A stretch of DNA of 64,000 nucleotides from an uncultured Marinococcus sp. GTDB lineage: Bacteria > Bacillota > Bacilli > Bacillales > Marinococcaceae. The notes beneath the pieces are model-generated. The model was not told the DNA's origin. It searched no databases and saw only the letters and a program-made list of their open reading frames with translations. The stretch spans positions 86,151 through 150,150 of the forward strand of contig NZ_CANLSU010000007.1 in the NCBI RefSeq assembly GCF_947493875.1, written 5' to 3'. Shown here in pieces: positions 21,499 through 32,766 of the stretch. The position numbers and the translations under genes are program-made. The stretch's first letter is position 1; each line of letters starts with the position of its first letter.

Positions 21499-22535
21499 CA
21501 GCACGTCGCCCCCTTCACCTGCACTCCGCCGCCATCAGTTACTTCCCCGATGGCCCACGCCTCTTCCCCGGCCTGCTTCAGGGCCTGGAGTACGTTTTCT
21601 TTTTCCGCAGCCGGGACCACTGTCATTAAACCAATACCCATGTTAAAGGTGCCAAACATGTCTTCCGGAGACAAATGACCTTCGTTTTGAATGAAAGGAA
21701 AAATTTCCGGCTGCTTCCAGCTGTGGACGTCAAACATCGCACCACAGCCGTCTGGAAGCATTCTCGGCACATTTTCAAAAAAACCGCCGCCAGTAATATG
21801 AGCCATTCCTCTGGATGTGCCCAGCTGCTTAATGGCTTTCGCCGCATTTACGTAAATCCTTGTCGGCTCAAGCAGCTCTTCACCGAGCGGACGCTGAAAC
21901 GGAGGAACCGTGTCATTCACCGTAAACAGGCCATCCTCAAACAATACCTTACGCACGAGGGAAAACCCGTTGCTGTGCACGCCTGAGGAAGCTACCCCGA
22001 TAATCACGTCCCCGGGTTCGGCTTTGGATTCAGCCAAAATATCCGCCTTTTCTGCCGCACCAACCGCAAACCCGGCCAGGTCGTATTCTTCCTCACTGTA
22101 CATTCCCGGCATCTCAGCGGTTTCTCCGCCAATGACAGCGCAGCCTGCCTGCACGCAGCCGTCTGCTACGCCTTTGACGATCTGCTCGATTTTTTCCGGA
22201 TCTGCTTTTCCCAGGGCGAGATAATCCAGAAAATAGAGGGGATCGGCCCCCTGGACGGCGATATCATTTACACACATCGCCACCACGTCCTGGCCGATCG
22301 TATCGTGCTTATTCATTTGAAAAGCAAGCATTAATTTCGTGCCGACACCGTCTGTGCCTGATATGAGCACGGGCTCTTTGTAAGGAAGTCCGGAAATATC
22401 AAACATACCGCCAAAACCACCGAGAGCCCCCATCACTTCCGGGCGCCCGGTCCGGGCAATGTGCTTTTTCATCCGCTCTACCGCCTGGTATCCTGCTTCA
22501 ACGTCTACACCGGCCCGCTTGTAAGCTTCAGACAT
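21498..22535 (-). CDS. purM: Phosphoribosylformylglycinamidine cyclo-ligase
   Basis: AIR synthetase, 345 residues: closes FGAM to AIR with ATP. Signatures are [48 protein letters not shown] and [11 protein letters not shown]. It starts with ATG behind AAAGGAGGG, 18 bases after purF. Member of the PurM/PurL superfamily that also includes purL in this operon. Confidence 0.97.
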   Translation of the reverse strand: MSEAYKRAGVDVEAGYQAVERMKKHIARTGRPEVMGALGGFGGMFDISGLPYKEPVLISGTDGVGTKLMLAFQMNKHDTIGQDVVAMCVNDIAVQGADPLYFLDYLALGKADPEKIEQIVKGVADGCVQAGCAVIGGETAEMPGMYSEEEYDLAGFAVGAAEKADILAESKAEPGDVIIGVASSGVHSNGFSLVRKVLFEDGLFTVNDTVPPFQRPLGEELLEPTRIYVNAAKAIKQLGTSRGMAHITGGGFFENVPRMLPDGCGAMFDVHSWKQPEIFPFIQNEGHLSPEDMFGTFNMGIGLMTVVPAAEKENVLQALKQAGEEAWAIGEVTDGGGVQVKGATC

Positions 22536-22553
22536 CCGTAAGGCCCTCCTTTG

Positions 22554-23975
22554 TTAACCATTCATAATTTTATCGTGCGGATGGAGCGTATCATCGTAAA
22601 TTTCTGTAGGGTATTTGCCGGTAAAGCACGCGAGACACTGGCCGCAGTTCGGCTCGCTTTTATCCCGGCCGATGCCGTTCTGCAGGCCTTCAATGCTGAT
22701 AAACGACAGTGAATCCGCCCCCATCAGATCGCGCATTTCATCGACGGTATAATTTGAGGCAATCAATTCTGCCTTCGTTGACGTATCTATTCCGTAGAAG
22801 CATGGGTGCGTAATCGGCGGTGACGTAATGCGCACGTGCACTTCTGTTGCTCCCGCTTCCTTGAGCATGCGGACGATCCGCTTGCTTGTCGTGCCGCGGA
22901 CAATTGAATCATCCACCATCACGACTCTTTTGCCTTCCACGACCCCGCGAACCGCGGACAGCTTCATTTTCACACCCTGCTCCCGGAGCGCCTGTGACGG
23001 CTGGATAAAGGTCCGGCCGACATACCGGTTTTTAATCAGTCCGAGTTCATACGGTGTACCCGTAGCTTCGGCATAGCCGATAGCAGCAGAAATGGAAGAG
23101 TCCGGCACCCCGGTCACGACATCTGCTTCCACCGGAGCTTCCTTGGCCATTTCCTTGCCGAGATTTTTTCTCGCCGTATGCACGTTAATATTGTCCACAT
23201 TGGAATCCGGGCGGGCAAAATAGACGTATTCCAGACTGCATATTGCCCGGGATGTGGCAGTTGAAAACAATTCCGAGTGCATGCCCGAGTCATCAATGCT
23301 GATAATTTCTCCGGGCTGCATGTCCCGGACGTACTCAGCGCCGATCACATCAAACGCACACGTCTCGGAAGCAACCACATACGTGTCCCCGATTTTCCCG
23401 ATCGCAAGCGGACGCAGACCGTTTGGATCCATAGCGCAAAGCAGCTTGTCCTCGGTCATTACTGCAAAGGCGTATGCTCCTTCAATATAGGACAGGGCAT
23501 CCTTCAGCTGGTCTTCAAACCGGGTTTCATCGCTTCTTTTGATTAAATGGGCGAGCACTTCAGTGTCCGAGGTGGACTGGAAAATGCTTCCCTTTCTTTC
23601 GAGCTCCTCTTTTACGTGGTTGGCATTGACAAGATTTCCATTATGCGCAACAGCAAGACCAGTTGTCTGCGACTGAAAAAGCAGTGGCTGACAGTTCACC
23701 AGACCGCCGCCGCCTGCCGTAGCGTAGCGTACGTGACCGACGGCTGAGTTTCCCTGCAGCTGTTCGAGGTCTCCTTCTTTAAAGGCTTCCGTAATAAGAC
23801 CGAGTCCTTTGTGGCTCGACAGTTTATCGCCGTCGCTGACGACGATGCCTGCCCCCTCCTGCCCGCGGTGCTGCAGGCTGTGCAGCCCGTAATAGGTCAG
23901 CTGTGCTGCCTCCTCATGGTTCCAGACAGCAAACACGCCACATTCTTCGTTTAAGCCTTTGATTTCACCAAGCAT
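22554..23975 (-). CDS. purF: Amidophosphoribosyltransferase
   Basis: First committed step of purine synthesis: PRPP plus glutamine to phosphoribosylamine. The 473-residue protein has an 11-residue propeptide before C12 (EECGVFAV), which becomes the N-terminal nucleophile. [12 protein letters not shown] is the PRPP loop. C-terminal [10 protein letters not shown] supplies cysteines of the oxygen-sensitive iron-sulphur cluster, as in B. subtilis. The reading frame overlaps the end of purL by 25 bases. Confidence 0.97.
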   Translation of the reverse strand: MLGEIKGLNEECGVFAVWNHEEAAQLTYYGLHSLQHRGQEGAGIVVSDGDKLSSHKGLGLITEAFKEGDLEQLQGNSAVGHVRYATAGGGGLVNCQPLLFQSQTTGLAVAHNGNLVNANHVKEELERKGSIFQSTSDTEVLAHLIKRSDETRFEDQLKDALSYIEGAYAFAVMTEDKLLCAMDPNGLRPLAIGKIGDTYVVASETCAFDVIGAEYVRDMQPGEIISIDDSGMHSELFSTATSRAICSLEYVYFARPDSNVDNINVHTARKNLGKEMAKEAPVEADVVTGVPDSSISAAIGYAEATGTPYELGLIKNRYVGRTFIQPSQALREQGVKMKLSAVRGVVEGKRVVMVDDSIVRGTTSKRIVRMLKEAGATEVHVRITSPPITHPCFYGIDTSTKAELIASNYTVDEMRDLMGADSLSFISIEGLQNGIGRDKSEPNCGQCLACFTGKYPTEIYDDTLHPHDKIMNG

Positions 23976-26179
23976 GGAATAGCTCCTTTCCAGGCGTTCT
24001 CCAACTCCTTGGCAGAAGCTTGAAGAATCGTCTCTTCCGATTCTTTGAGTAAGTGCAATGCTGCCTCTTCTGTCACTCTGCCGGCGTATCTGGCATCTGG
24101 TACTGTCTGTTCGAAGGCTTTCCGGTTTTCCGGTGTTACCGAAATCACGTAGCGCGACTGCGTTTCAGCAAACAATTCATCGACAGTATCTCCGGCGATC
24201 ACCACTTCCACTCCGAGTCCGGTGCCAAACGTGCTTTCTGCAATTGCCACAGCAAGACCGCCTTCGGATACGTCATGCGCCGACTGCACCAGCCCTGCCT
24301 GAATCGCCTTCAGCACATCCCGCTGCCTCCGGTACTCAGTGTCAAGATCAAGCTCCGGCGCCCGTCCGTCAATCGAGCCGGTCTGCATCTCCTGAATCTC
24401 GCTGCCGCCAAAGTCTTCGCCCGCTTCACCGATAATATATACAGCGTCCCCTGCCTGCTTAAACTCCTGAGTTGTAATATGGGCAAGCTCTTTAATCAGC
24501 CCGACCATGCCGACGACCGGCGTCGGGTAGATCGCGCCGTTCTGCGTTTCATTGTAAAGCGATACATTGCCGCCGATAACCGGTGTTTCAAGGGTTTTGC
24601 ATGCTTCTGTCATGCCGTCAATCGACTTTTCAAACTGCCAGTAAATTTCCGGTTTTTCCGGATTGCCATAGTTCAGGCAGTCGGTCAGCCCAAGTGGCAG
24701 CCCGCCCGAGCATATAATATTCCGGGACGCTTCTGCGATAACAATTTTTCCGCCCTGCTCCGGATCAAGCCCGAGATAGCGCGCGTTGCAGTCGGTTGTC
24801 ATCGCAAGTGCTTTGTCCTTGCCGCGTACCCGGAGCACCGCTGCATCGGAGCCTGGCATGACGGCTGTATTGGTGCGCACCATGTAATCGTACTGGTCGT
24901 ACACCCATTCCTTGCTGGCAACCGTCGGCTGCTTTAACAGATCCGTGAGCGTTTCTTTCGCATCACTCACCTCCGGCCGCCACGCCTTCTGCTCCTGGCG
25001 TTTGCGGAACGCTTCCGGCTCCCGGGACTCGGGATAGTAGACCGGTGCGTCTTCGGCCAGCGCGTCTACAGGCACGTCCGCAACTTTTTCCCCGCTGTGC
25101 CAGAGTACAAGACGCTGATCATCGATAACGCGGCCGATTTCCGCCGAGTGAAGCTCCCAATGGCTGCAGATATCGTGAATCTCTTTTTCTTCGCCCTGTT
25201 TGACCACCAGAAGCATCCGCTCCTGGGACTCGGAAAGCATCATTTCATACGGGCTCATGTTGAGCTCGCGCTGCGGTACCGTATCAAGGTTCATCTCGAT
25301 GCCCGATCCCGCCTTGCTGGCCATTTCTGCTGAAGAAGAAGTCAGCCCTGCAGCTCCCATGTCCTGAATCCCGACGAGCGATTCACATTTCACGAGCTCC
25401 AGACATGCTTCGAGCAGCAGCTTTTCCATAAATGGATCACCCACCTGCACGGAAGGACGCTTGCTTTCTGATTCGTCGCTGATTTCTTCCGAAGCAAAAG
25501 TAGCTCCGTGGATACCGTCTTTACCGGTGCTTGCCCCGACGTAAATAACCGTATTTCCGGCGCCGCTGGCAATCCCCTTCTGAATATCCTTATGGTCAAT
25601 CAGCCCAACACACATGGCGTTCACAAGCGGATTGCCCTCATAGCTCGGGTCAAACTGCACCTCGCCTCCAACCGTCGGCACACCGATGCAGTTACCGTAT
25701 CCGGCAATGCCTGCCACAACCTCTTCAAATAAATATTTCACCCGTGGCTTGACCAGCTCCCCGAAACGAAGCGAATTCATAATGGCGACCGGCCGGGCAC
25801 CCATTGAGAACACGTCCCGGAGAATGCCTCCGACGCCGGTAGCCGCCCCCTGATAGGGCTCGATCGCTGACGGATGGTTATGGCTTTCCATTTTAAATAC
25901 AACCGCCTGCTCATCACCAATGTCGATGATGCCGGCGCCTTCGCCAGGTCCCTGCAGCACACGCTCGCCCTCTGTCGGAAACTTTTTCAGCTGGGCTTTG
26001 GAATGCTTATAGCTGCAGTGCTCCGACCACATGACTGAAAACAGGCCGATTTCTGTATAATTTGGCAGGCGCCCGAGAATTTTTTTAATCATTTCGAATT
26101 CTTCGTCTTTTACGCCCATTTCCTGATAAATTTTTTCCTGTTCAATCTGTTCTGCAGAAGGCTCAAGTAGTAAGGACAT
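23951..26179 (-). CDS. purL: FGAM synthase large subunit
   Basis: ATP-dependent amidation of FGAR as part of the three-protein PurL-PurQ-PurS complex of Gram-positive bacteria. 742 residues is the small-PurL length, not the 1300-residue single-chain type. [19 protein letters not shown] opens the domain. [14 protein letters not shown] and [13 protein letters not shown] are superfamily motifs. It overlaps purQ by 17 bases. A 294-residue reading frame on the plus strand inside it is a shadow. Confidence 0.97.
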   Translation of the reverse strand: MSLLLEPSAEQIEQEKIYQEMGVKDEEFEMIKKILGRLPNYTEIGLFSVMWSEHCSYKHSKAQLKKFPTEGERVLQGPGEGAGIIDIGDEQAVVFKMESHNHPSAIEPYQGAATGVGGILRDVFSMGARPVAIMNSLRFGELVKPRVKYLFEEVVAGIAGYGNCIGVPTVGGEVQFDPSYEGNPLVNAMCVGLIDHKDIQKGIASGAGNTVIYVGASTGKDGIHGATFASEEISDESESKRPSVQVGDPFMEKLLLEACLELVKCESLVGIQDMGAAGLTSSSAEMASKAGSGIEMNLDTVPQRELNMSPYEMMLSESQERMLLVVKQGEEKEIHDICSHWELHSAEIGRVIDDQRLVLWHSGEKVADVPVDALAEDAPVYYPESREPEAFRKRQEQKAWRPEVSDAKETLTDLLKQPTVASKEWVYDQYDYMVRTNTAVMPGSDAAVLRVRGKDKALAMTTDCNARYLGLDPEQGGKIVIAEASRNIICSGGLPLGLTDCLNYGNPEKPEIYWQFEKSIDGMTEACKTLETPVIGGNVSLYNETQNGAIYPTPVVGMVGLIKELAHITTQEFKQAGDAVYIIGEAGEDFGGSEIQEMQTGSIDGRAPELDLDTEYRRQRDVLKAIQAGLVQSAHDVSEGGLAVAIAESTFGTGLGVEVVIAGDTVDELFAETQSRYVISVTPENRKAFEQTVPDARYAGRVTEEAALHLLKESEETILQASAKELENAWKGAIPCLVKSKA

Positions 26180-26846
26180 GGGATTTCCTCCATTGCTTCA
26201 ATATTGACTGAAAGATTTTCAATCCGTCATCACTGCCAAGAATCTGGTCAGTTGCTCGTTCCGGATGCGGCATCATGCCCATCACGTTACCCTGCTTGTT
26301 TATAATGCCGGCAATCGCTTCTTTGGAGCCGTTAAAATTGTCTTCGTATGTGAACACAATCTGATTGTTTGTCTGCAGGTCTCTCAGGGTCTCGTCGTCG
26401 CAGTAATAGTTTCCTTCGCCGTGGGCCACCGGGATCGTTATTCGTTCACCTTCGGCGTATTCGGAGGTAAAGCCGGTTTCATGATTTGCCACCATGAGAC
26501 GTGCCGGCCGGCAGATAAACTTCAGCGACCGGTTCCGCTGCATGGCTCCGGGCAGCAGTCCGGCTTCGAGAAGCACCTGGAAGCCATTACAGACGCCGAG
26601 CACCGGCTTGCCTTTTTCCGCCTGCTCCACGACGCTTGCCATAACCGGGGCAAAACGGGCAATCGCACCGGAACGAAGATAGTCTCCGTAGGAAAAACCG
26701 CCGGGCAGAAGAATACCGTCATAATCCGCGACACTTTCTTCCGTGTACCAGACTTTATCCACCGGCTCTCCGAGACCCTCCTGGATTGCATAGTACATGT
26801 CGTCATCACAGTTGGATCCTGGAAACACGATAACCGCGAATTTCAT
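26163..26846 (-). CDS. purQ: FGAM synthase glutaminase subunit
   Basis: Class I glutamine amidotransferase of 227 residues that feeds ammonia to Pur[16 protein letters not shown] at the start, [18 protein letters not shown] with the nucleophilic cysteine, and MMPHPERA with the catalytic histidine are clear. It starts one base after the purS stop region (overlap at 26846). Confidence 0.97.
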   Translation of the reverse strand: MKFAVIVFPGSNCDDDMYYAIQEGLGEPVDKVWYTEESVADYDGILLPGGFSYGDYLRSGAIARFAPVMASVVEQAEKGKPVLGVCNGFQVLLEAGLLPGAMQRNRSLKFICRPARLMVANHETGFTSEYAEGERITIPVAHGEGNYYCDDETLRDLQTNNQIVFTYEDNFNGSKEAIAGIINKQGNVMGMMPHPERATDQILGSDDGLKIFQSILKQWRKSHVLTT

Positions 26847-27094
26847 CAGGACACGCCCTTTCCGATCGTGTACGTATAATCTTCAATCACCGGGTTGGAT
26901 AGGAGCTTTTCACACATTTCCTCAATCCGCGCTTCAAGGTTGTTTCCTTCCTCTACTTCAAGCTCAATATACTTGCCGGTCTGGACAGATGCCACCTCAT
27001 GGTACCCCATTGTCTGCAGGGCGTTTTCAATCGTACTTCCCTGCGGATCAAGCACTCCTTCTTTCAATGTCACATACACTTGAACGTTAACCAT
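26846..27094 (-). CDS. purS: FGAM synthase subunit PurS
   Basis: An 82-residue subunit that bridges PurL and PurQ and helps ammonia channelling. [20 protein letters not shown] and GKYIELEVE are the family blocks. It overlaps purC by eight bases and abuts purQ, so the three subunits are coupled. Confidence 0.95.
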   Translation of the reverse strand: MVNVQVYVTLKEGVLDPQGSTIENALQTMGYHEVASVQTGKYIELEVEEGNNLEARIEEMCEKLLSNPVIEDYTYTIGKGVS

Positions 27095-27806
27095 GTGCAG
27101 CCCCTCCTAATCGCTGTAATATTTCGGTATAGCCTTCCTGAAGAGAACCAATCCCGTAACGGAACAGATCTTTGTCAAATTTCTGCCGGGTTTCTTTATC
27201 CCACAGCCGGCACGTATCCGGAGAAATTTCGTCAGACAGCAGCAGCTTTCCGTCCTCTGTCGTTCCAAATTCAATTTTAAAGTCCACCAAAAGCAGTCCG
27301 TGGTCGGAAAAATGCTTTTTAAGCGTTTCATTCACGTGTTCGGCCATCTGCTTCATATCCTTCACCTGCGACGGGGAGGCCGCCTGCAGCAGGCGGATAT
27401 GGTCATCGTTAATTAAAGGGTCCCCAAGCTCGTCGTCCTTGTAGTAGAATTCCACCACCGGCTGATCCGTTTCAATGCCTTCCTCAATGCCGGTGCGGCG
27501 GTGGAGGCTGCCGGCAACAATATTGCGCACAACGACCTCAAGTGGAATGATGGTTGTTTTTTTGACCGCCTGCTCGGTTTCGGAGAGCCGGTCCACGAAA
27601 TGGTTGTTTATACCTTCCTCGTGCAGCTTTTGAAACAGCAGGGAGGAAATTTCGTTATTCAGCTTGCCTTTGCCGACCAGCACTTCCTTTTTCTCTCCGT
27701 TAAAAGCGGTGGCATCGTCTTTGTACTCTACCCAGAGCGTGTTTTCCACGTCTGTTTCATACAGCTTTTTGGCCTTTCCTTCATACAATAGAGCGCGTTT
27801 TTCCAT
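27087..27806 (-). CDS. purC: SAICAR synthetase
   Basis: Joins aspartate to CAIR with ATP. The 239-residue protein has LLYEGKAKKLYET at the N-terminus, the LEVVVRNIVAGSL motif and LVDFKIEFG then DEISPDTCRLWD near the middle. ATG lies 29 bases after purB behind AGGAGGAG. Confidence 0.97.
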   Translation of the reverse strand: MEKRALLYEGKAKKLYETDVENTLWVEYKDDATAFNGEKKEVLVGKGKLNNEISSLLFQKLHEEGINNHFVDRLSETEQAVKKTTIIPLEVVVRNIVAGSLHRRTGIEEGIETDQPVVEFYYKDDELGDPLINDDHIRLLQAASPSQVKDMKQMAEHVNETLKKHFSDHGLLLVDFKIEFGTTEDGKLLLSDEISPDTCRLWDKETRQKFDKDLFRYGIGSLQEGYTEILQRLGGAAHG

Positions 27807-27835
27807 CGCAGGCTCCTCCTTTGGACTATCCCTTA

Positions 27836-29131
27836 TTATTCGATGCCGGCACGGGCGAAGATCGTATCGACTTCCTTCATGTGATGACGGTGATCAAAGC
27901 AATCCTCGATTTCTTCACTGCTTAAAACATTTGTAATGGCCGGTTCACTTTCTACAAGCTCCCGGAACGGGATGCCTTTTTCCCATGCCTCCATTGCCTT
28001 AGGCTGGACTGTGTCGTACGCTTCCTCACGTACCATGCCTTTGTTGATCAGCGTAAGCAGCACACGCTGGGAGAAGACAAGACCGAGCGTTTTGTCCATG
28101 TTTGCTTTCATATTGTCTTCAAATACGGTCAGGTTTTTCACGATATTGCCAAAGCGGTTCAGCATGTAATTGAGCGCCGTCGTCGCGTCTGGAATAATAA
28201 TTCGTTCAGCTGAGGAATGCGAAATATCGCGTTCATGCCAGAGCGGAACATTTTCATAAGCAGTCAGCATATGGCCGCGGATCACCCGGGCCAGGCCGGT
28301 CATATTCTCCGATCCGATCGGATTGCGTTTGTGTGGCATCGCTGAGGAACCCTTCTGTCCCTTGGCGAAAAACTCTTCCACTTCCCGGGTTTCGCTTTTT
28401 TGCAGGCTGCGGATTTCAACAGCCATCTTTTCAATCGACGTAGCAATTAACGCGAGGGTGCTCATGTAATCAGCATGACGGTCCCGCTGCAGCGTCTGCG
28501 TCGATACCGGCGCTGCCTGAAGGCCAAGCTTCCGGCAGACCGATTCTTCAATAGCCGGCGGAATGTTGGCAAACGTCCCAACCGCTCCCGACAGCTTCCC
28601 GACGCGGATGCCCTCGGCTGCGGCGTCAAAGCGTTCGATATTGCGCTTCATTTCCTGATACCAGAGAGCGAGTTTAATCCCGAAGGTAGTGGGCTCCGCG
28701 TGCACGCCGTGGGTGCGCCCCATCATAATCGTATGCTTATGCTCCTTTGCCTTGTTTTTTAAAATTTCGAGAAAACGCTCCAGGTCCGCCCGTAAAATCT
28801 CATTGGCCTGCTTAATCAGATAAGAGAGCGCCGTATCTACAACATCAGTGGAGGTCAGGCCGTAATGCACCCATTTGCGCTCATCGCCGAGCGTCTCCGA
28901 CACCGCCCGTGTAAACGCCACAACGTCATGGCGTGTTTCCTCTTCAATCTCCTGGATCCGTTCGATATTAAAGGAAGCATTATCCCTTATTTTTTTCACA
29001 TCTTCCTTTGGAATGTCCCCAAGCTCCGACCAGGCTTCACAGGCACAGATTTCGACCTCCAGCCAGGCGTTGAAGCGGTTCTCTTCGGTCCAGATGGCAC
29101 CCATTTCCGGGCGCGTGTAACGATCGATCAT
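27836..29131 (-). CDS. purB: Adenylosuccinate lyase
   Basis: Acts twice in purine synthesis: SAICAR to AICAR and adenylosuccinate to AMP, releasing fumarate. 431 residues. [20 protein letters not shown] is the typical start, [11 protein letters not shown] a conserved block, and [18 protein letters not shown] is the fumarase-superfamily signature carrying the catalytic serine loop. Confidence 0.97.
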   Translation of the reverse strand: MIDRYTRPEMGAIWTEENRFNAWLEVEICACEAWSELGDIPKEDVKKIRDNASFNIERIQEIEEETRHDVVAFTRAVSETLGDERKWVHYGLTSTDVVDTALSYLIKQANEILRADLERFLEILKNKAKEHKHTIMMGRTHGVHAEPTTFGIKLALWYQEMKRNIERFDAAAEGIRVGKLSGAVGTFANIPPAIEESVCRKLGLQAAPVSTQTLQRDRHADYMSTLALIATSIEKMAVEIRSLQKSETREVEEFFAKGQKGSSAMPHKRNPIGSENMTGLARVIRGHMLTAYENVPLWHERDISHSSAERIIIPDATTALNYMLNRFGNIVKNLTVFEDNMKANMDKTLGLVFSQRVLLTLINKGMVREEAYDTVQPKAMEAWEKGIPFRELVESEPAITNVLSSEEIEDCFDHRHHMKEVDTIFARAGIE

Positions 29132-29163
29132 AATCAGGTTCCTCCACTCTTCTCTTTAATTAG

Positions 29164-30303
29164 TTATTTCTCTATGTACTGCTTCCATACATCTGAGGAC
29201 CGCTCAAGCGCATCCTGAAGATCCTCCCGCAGCACCGTCCAGTGCCCCATTTTCCGGCCGGGCTTGGCTTCATCCTTGCCGTACAGATGCACATGATCCT
29301 TGCTCCACTCTTCCATATGCGCCGTTACCGCTTCGACGTGTTCCCCGAGAATGTTGGTCATGACCACCGGCTGCTTCAGTCCGGCAGGCCCGAGCGGAAG
29401 ACCGCAGACAGCGCGGATGTGCTGTTCAAACTGGGAGGTTTCACATGCTTCAATCGTATAGTGGCCTGAATTGTGCGGCCTTGGCGCCACTTCGTTTACA
29501 TACACCGTGTCATCGTCTGTAACAAACATTTCCACCGCAAGGGTGCCGACTAGATCAACATGTTCGGCAAGCCGGTGGGCGATACGGATCGCTTCTTCAT
29601 TTACAAAACGCGAAATTCTTGCCGGGACAATAGTCTGGTGCAGAACGTTATTAACATGGATATTTTCTCCGACCGGAAACACGCCGGTTTCCCCGTGCAC
29701 GCTCCGGGTAACAATGCAGGAAATTTCTTTTTGGAACGGGATCCACGCTTCGAGTACGAGCTCTTTGCCGTCGCTTCCCCCGAGGGCTTCAAACGCTGCT
29801 TCTGCATCCTCCTCTGCCTTTAACACTACCTGGCCCTTCCCGTCGTAGCCGCCGCGGCATGTTTTTAATACGCTGGGCACACCAATCTGCTCTACCGCTG
29901 CCGAAAGCTCTTCGCGGGAGGTCACCTGGTGATACGGAGCTACTTTAATATCTGCTGCTTCAATTGCCTGCTTTTCACGAAGACGGTGCTGCGCCGTATA
30001 CAGCAGCTGGCTTCCCTGCGGAAGATAAAGGGTATTTTCCAGATGCCTCGCTGTCTCTGCGTCAATATTTTCAAATTCATACGTTAATACATCACACACT
30101 TCTGCCATGCTGTCTGCCCCGTCACGGTCATCATAGGAAGCTTCAATTTCAATATCAGCCACCTGCCCGGCAGGCGAGTCTGTTTTTGGTTCAAGCACGG
30201 CCACCCGGTAGCCCATTGGCTTGGCCGCAAACGCCATCATTCGTCCGAGCTGTCCGCCTCCAAGTATTCCGATCGTCTGTCCCGGTTTCATTACTCGCCC
30301 CAT
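29164..30303 (-). CDS. purK: N5-CAIR synthetase
   Basis: ATP-grasp enzyme that carboxylates AIR to N5-CAIR with bicarbonate. 379 residues from ATG 30303, behind GGAG; an alternative ATG at 30291 overlaps the purE stop as [23 protein letters not shown] is the N-terminal loop and [18 protein letters not shown] the conserved active-site block. Works with PurE, the preceding gene. Confidence 0.96.
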   Translation of the reverse strand: MGRVMKPGQTIGILGGGQLGRMMAFAAKPMGYRVAVLEPKTDSPAGQVADIEIEASYDDRDGADSMAEVCDVLTYEFENIDAETARHLENTLYLPQGSQLLYTAQHRLREKQAIEAADIKVAPYHQVTSREELSAAVEQIGVPSVLKTCRGGYDGKGQVVLKAEEDAEAAFEALGGSDGKELVLEAWIPFQKEISCIVTRSVHGETGVFPVGENIHVNNVLHQTIVPARISRFVNEEAIRIAHRLAEHVDLVGTLAVEMFVTDDDTVYVNEVAPRPHNSGHYTIEACETSQFEQHIRAVCGLPLGPAGLKQPVVMTNILGEHVEAVTAHMEEWSKDHVHLYGKDEAKPGRKMGHWTVLREDLQDALERSSDVWKQYIEK

Positions 30304-30785
30304 AATTCATCTCCTGACTGCATGACCTGTTCACGCATTTTTTCTCTACGCTGCTGAAGCTTATCTGCCAGCTTTTCATCAAAGGCTGAAATCATCTGAG
30401 CGGCCAGCAGTCCGGCATTGGTCGCCCCGGATGTTCCAATTGCCACGGTCGCCACCGGCACGCCGCCGGGCATCTGGGCGATGGATAAAAGCGAGTCCCA
30501 TCCGCTTAAAGCCTTGGACTGCACCGGCACTCCGATGACCGGCAGGGTTGTTTTTGCTGCTACCATCCCAGGCAGATGAGCTGCCCCGCCCGCACCGGCA
30601 ATAATTACTTTTATTCCGCGCCCTCTTGCCTCTGCCGCGTATTCAAACATGTAATCCGGTGTCCGGTGGGCGGATACGATGTTCTTTTCAAACGGCACCC
30701 CGAGTTCGTCGAGCACCACGCATGCCTTCTGCATCGTTTCCCAGTCGGACGTACTGCCCATTATTACTCCTACCTGCGGTTCCAA
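30291..30785 (-). CDS. purE: N5-CAIR mutase PurE (TTG start)
   Basis: Converts N5-CAIR to CAIR. I take the TTG at 30785, which gives 164 residues, the normal length, and begins just before [24 protein letters not shown] lies eight bases upstream, and no ATG or GTG lies closer to the homologous start. The longer reading frame (to 30929) runs into the regulatory leader and has no homology. [24 protein letters not shown] and [11 protein letters not shown] are the family motifs. First gene of the twelve-gene operon; a riboswitch and PurR boxes lie upstream. Confidence 0.95.
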   Translation of the reverse strand: MEPQVGVIMGSTSDWETMQKACVVLDELGVPFEKNIVSAHRTPDYMFEYAAEARGRGIKVIIAGAGGAAHLPGMVAAKTTLPVIGVPVQSKALSGWDSLLSIAQMPGGVPVATVAIGTSGATNAGLLAAQMISAFDEKLADKLQQRREKMREQVMQSGDELWGE

Positions 30786-30975
30786 TTGCGCCACTCCTTT
30801 GCTTTTCCACGCATACTTTTTGACATAAAGAAGCCCCGGTGCCAGATCCATCCCTAAAAAAGGATAGTCTTCCGCACTCCGGGGAAGGTCTCGTGAACGT
30901 ATACGCTCTACTATAGAAGAAAATTTCAAGCCGAAGCTTCCACTATTTCAGACAAAGGCTTCGTTTGATCATTCT

Positions 30976-31044
30976 CCTCATAGTCCAGCAATTTACGGTT
31001 GCCGGGTAGAGACGCTCGAGCCTTATTCCCGAAAGTATATGAGG
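30976..31044 (-). ncRNA. Purine riboswitch (guanine/hypoxanthine type) upstream of purE
   Basis: On the minus strand the segment shows the three-way purine aptamer. P1 arms are CCTCATA/TATGAGG. The J2/3 core contains GTCTCTACC. An ACCGTAAAT loop region is followed by GGACTATGAG. The C in GACTATG is the base that in known aptamers selects guanine or hypoxanthine; adenine types have T there. It lies about 190 bases before purE. Downstream a CGAAGC/GCTTCG pair (30958-30963 with 30932-30937) followed by AAATTTTCTT may be the terminator, but the expression platform is not resolved. Confidence 0.92.
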
Positions 31045-31096
31045 ATTGTCATCGTTCTGCTTTTCTTGCTTACGTGTTTTAGCTTAACAAGCTGTG

Positions 31097-31125
31097 ATAT
31101 TATCTGTCAATCAAAATTCGAACAA
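31097..31125 (-). promoter_or_regulatory. Candidate promoter of the purine operon
   Basis: Minus strand: -35 TTGTTC (31120-31125), 17 bases, -10 TAATAT (31097-31102). An alternative is TTGACA about 12 bases further down with a poor -10. The -35 overlaps one PurR box, as needed for repression. Confidence 0.4.
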
Positions 31126-31157
31126 TTGGAATGACCATAGCTTAAATGTTCGTTTAT
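31114..31157. promoter_or_regulatory. PurR box pair (inverted) before purE
   Basis: AAATTCGAACAAT (31114-31126) fits the Bacillus PurBox AWWWCCGAACWWT with one mismatch. AATGTTCGTTTAT (31145-31157) is the same box in reverse, also with one mismatch. They are 18 bases apart, close to the 16-17 known for paired boxes. The second overlaps the last bases of yebG. PurR represses purine synthesis when PRPP is low. Confidence 0.75.
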
Positions 31158-31354
31158 TTCTTTTTTGCTTCAAAACTGATTTCCTGTTTCACCGGCACAT
31201 ACTGTCTTTCTCCGTTAATGGTCTGCTCTTCAAATACGGGCTTTTCCATTCTGCGTACCGGCATAAAGCCCTCTGCAGCAATCCGGGAGAGACACTCCTC
31301 CACCGTTTCTTCTTCCTGCACGTAAAATGTCTGTTTATTTTTCTTTTTAGCCAT
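31154..31354 (-). CDS. yebG: NETI motif-containing protein YebG
   Basis: A 66-residue very basic small protein of the YebG family, found just upstream of purE in Bacillus; no function is established. MAKKKNKQTFYVQEEETVEE and the C-terminal VKQEISFEAKKK, containing the family NETI-like block, are visible. It starts with ATG behind AAGGAG. Its 3' end contains one PurR box of the purine operon. Confidence 0.88.
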   Translation of the reverse strand: MAKKKNKQTFYVQEEETVEECLSRIAAEGFMPVRRMEKPVFEEQTINGERQYVPVKQEISFEAKKK

Positions 31355-31458
31355 TCTTTTCGCTGCTCCTTATTTCTTCACTTCTGCATCTATTATAACA
31401 GGTTCTTTCTAAAAAAAACGAACGAAGCAGAATTTCATTTCCCGCTTCATTCGTTTAT

Positions 31459-32766
31459 TTATCGTCCTTTTTCTGTGCCTATCGTTCGTATAGTCTCTTT
31501 TAAGACAGCAACACCGTTTACACAGTCTTTTAATTCAGTAAATTCTTCCGGCGTGTGACTTTTCCCTTCGAAGCTCGGGACAAACAGCAGGCCAAATGGC
31601 ACGTAGGCTCCGAACATCATGGCGTCATGGCTCGCGCCCGATACGAGAGATTCTGCCGTTAAGCCAATGCTTCGGGAGGCATCCCAAATCGAACGCCGGA
31701 TCCATTCAGGGGCCGGTACTGGTTTTACTCTGAAGGCCACTTCATGAGAAACAGTAAGCTCCCGGCGATCGGCTATTTTCTCCGCTTCGCTTCGTGCCAG
31801 ACTGATCATCTGGTCCCGGACCTCCTCATCAAGGTCCCGGATATCGGCTGTCAGCCGGGCCTCTCCAGCAATTACGTTTGAACCGTTCGGCTCGAGAGAA
31901 AGCCTTCCTACGGTAGCTACTGCAGTGTCACTGTGCATAGCCGGAAGCTGCTCCAAATACAGAATAAATTCTGCTGCTGCAGCGGCTGCGTCTTTTCTGA
32001 TGTTCATCGGTGTGTTCCCGGCATGGTCTGTTTCTCCAAGAAAATGCACGTCAAGCCATGAAGGGCCGGCGATTCCTTCTACAACGCCGATACTTGCCTC
32101 CTGCTGTTCTAGCTGCTTTCCCTGCTCCACATGCAGCTCCAGATATGCCCGCAGCCGTTCACGCGGATAAATATTATTTTCGAGCTTATTCGGCGAATAG
32201 TCCATCAGCTTCATTGCCTCCGCCGCCGTCACTCCCTCGTCATCCCGCATTTGAAAGAAAGCATCCTTCGAGATATCGCCGACGGCCGCACGACTCCCGA
32301 GGAGCCCACTCCCGAAACGGGCTCCTTCTTCATCTACAAAAACGGCAATCTCTACAGAACAATCCAGCATGGCACCTTCTGCCTTCAATGCTTCTACAGC
32401 CATCAGGCTCGATATGCAGCCGAGAGCCCCATCAAAAGCACCGCCGTTTTTCACAGTATCCAGATGTGAGCCGGTAAGGATAATCGGTGCGCCGGCCTGG
32501 CCAGACTCCCACAGGCCATAAATGTTTCCCACACCATCTTCCCTGACACTCAGTCCCGCTTCCTTCATCCAGGAACGAAAAAGATTTTTTGCCTGCTGTT
32601 CTTCTTCTGTATAGACGTAGCGCGTAACACCGCCTTCTTCTGTGCGGCCGATGGCTGCCAATTCTTCCAGACGGCTGGCCAGCACCTCGGGATCGATTGA
32701 CGGAAAGCCCCTGCTTTCCTCAATCGTCTGGAGCAGGCGCTCCCTGCTGAATCCCTCGTTACCCAA
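31459..32766 (-). CDS. M20 family amidohydrolase (N-carbamoyl-amino acid or allantoate hydrolase type)
   Basis: A 435-residue zinc-dependent hydrolase of the allantoate amidohydrolase/N-carbamoyl-L-amino-acid hydrolase group. Metal ligands are visible in TGSHLDTVKNGGAFDGALG (His, Asp), VDEEGARFG (Glu pair), ELHVEQG (His) and SGASHDAMMFG (His). The substrate cannot be told from sequence; a ureide or N-carbamoyl compound would fit the purine neighbourhood, but that is a guess. TTG at 32766 is used because AAGGAG lies ten bases upstream and no in-frame ATG is nearby. Confidence 0.88.
   Translation of the reverse strand: MGNEGFSRERLLQTIEESRGFPSIDPEVLASRLEELAAIGRTEEGGVTRYVYTEEEQQAKNLFRSWMKEAGLSVREDGVGNIYGLWESGQAGAPIILTGSHLDTVKNGGAFDGALGCISSLMAVEALKAEGAMLDCSVEIAVFVDEEGARFGSGLLGSRAAVGDISKDAFFQMRDDEGVTAAEAMKLMDYSPNKLENNIYPRERLRAYLELHVEQGKQLEQQEASIGVVEGIAGPSWLDVHFLGETDHAGNTPMNIRKDAAAAAAEFILYLEQLPAMHSDTAVATVGRLSLEPNGSNVIAGEARLTADIRDLDEEVRDQMISLARSEAEKIADRRELTVSHEVAFRVKPVPAPEWIRRSIWDASRSIGLTAESLVSGASHDAMMFGAYVPFGLLFVPSFEGKSHTPEEFTELKDCVNGVAVLKETIRTIGTEKGR

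Noticed and set aside
24053..24937. 294-residue plus-strand reading frame inside purL
   Set aside because: It is antisense to conserved purL motifs, lacks a ribosome binding site and shows no domain pattern.
30786..30929. N-terminal extension of PurE
   Set aside because: It reads through the regulatory leader and would make PurE far longer than the family.
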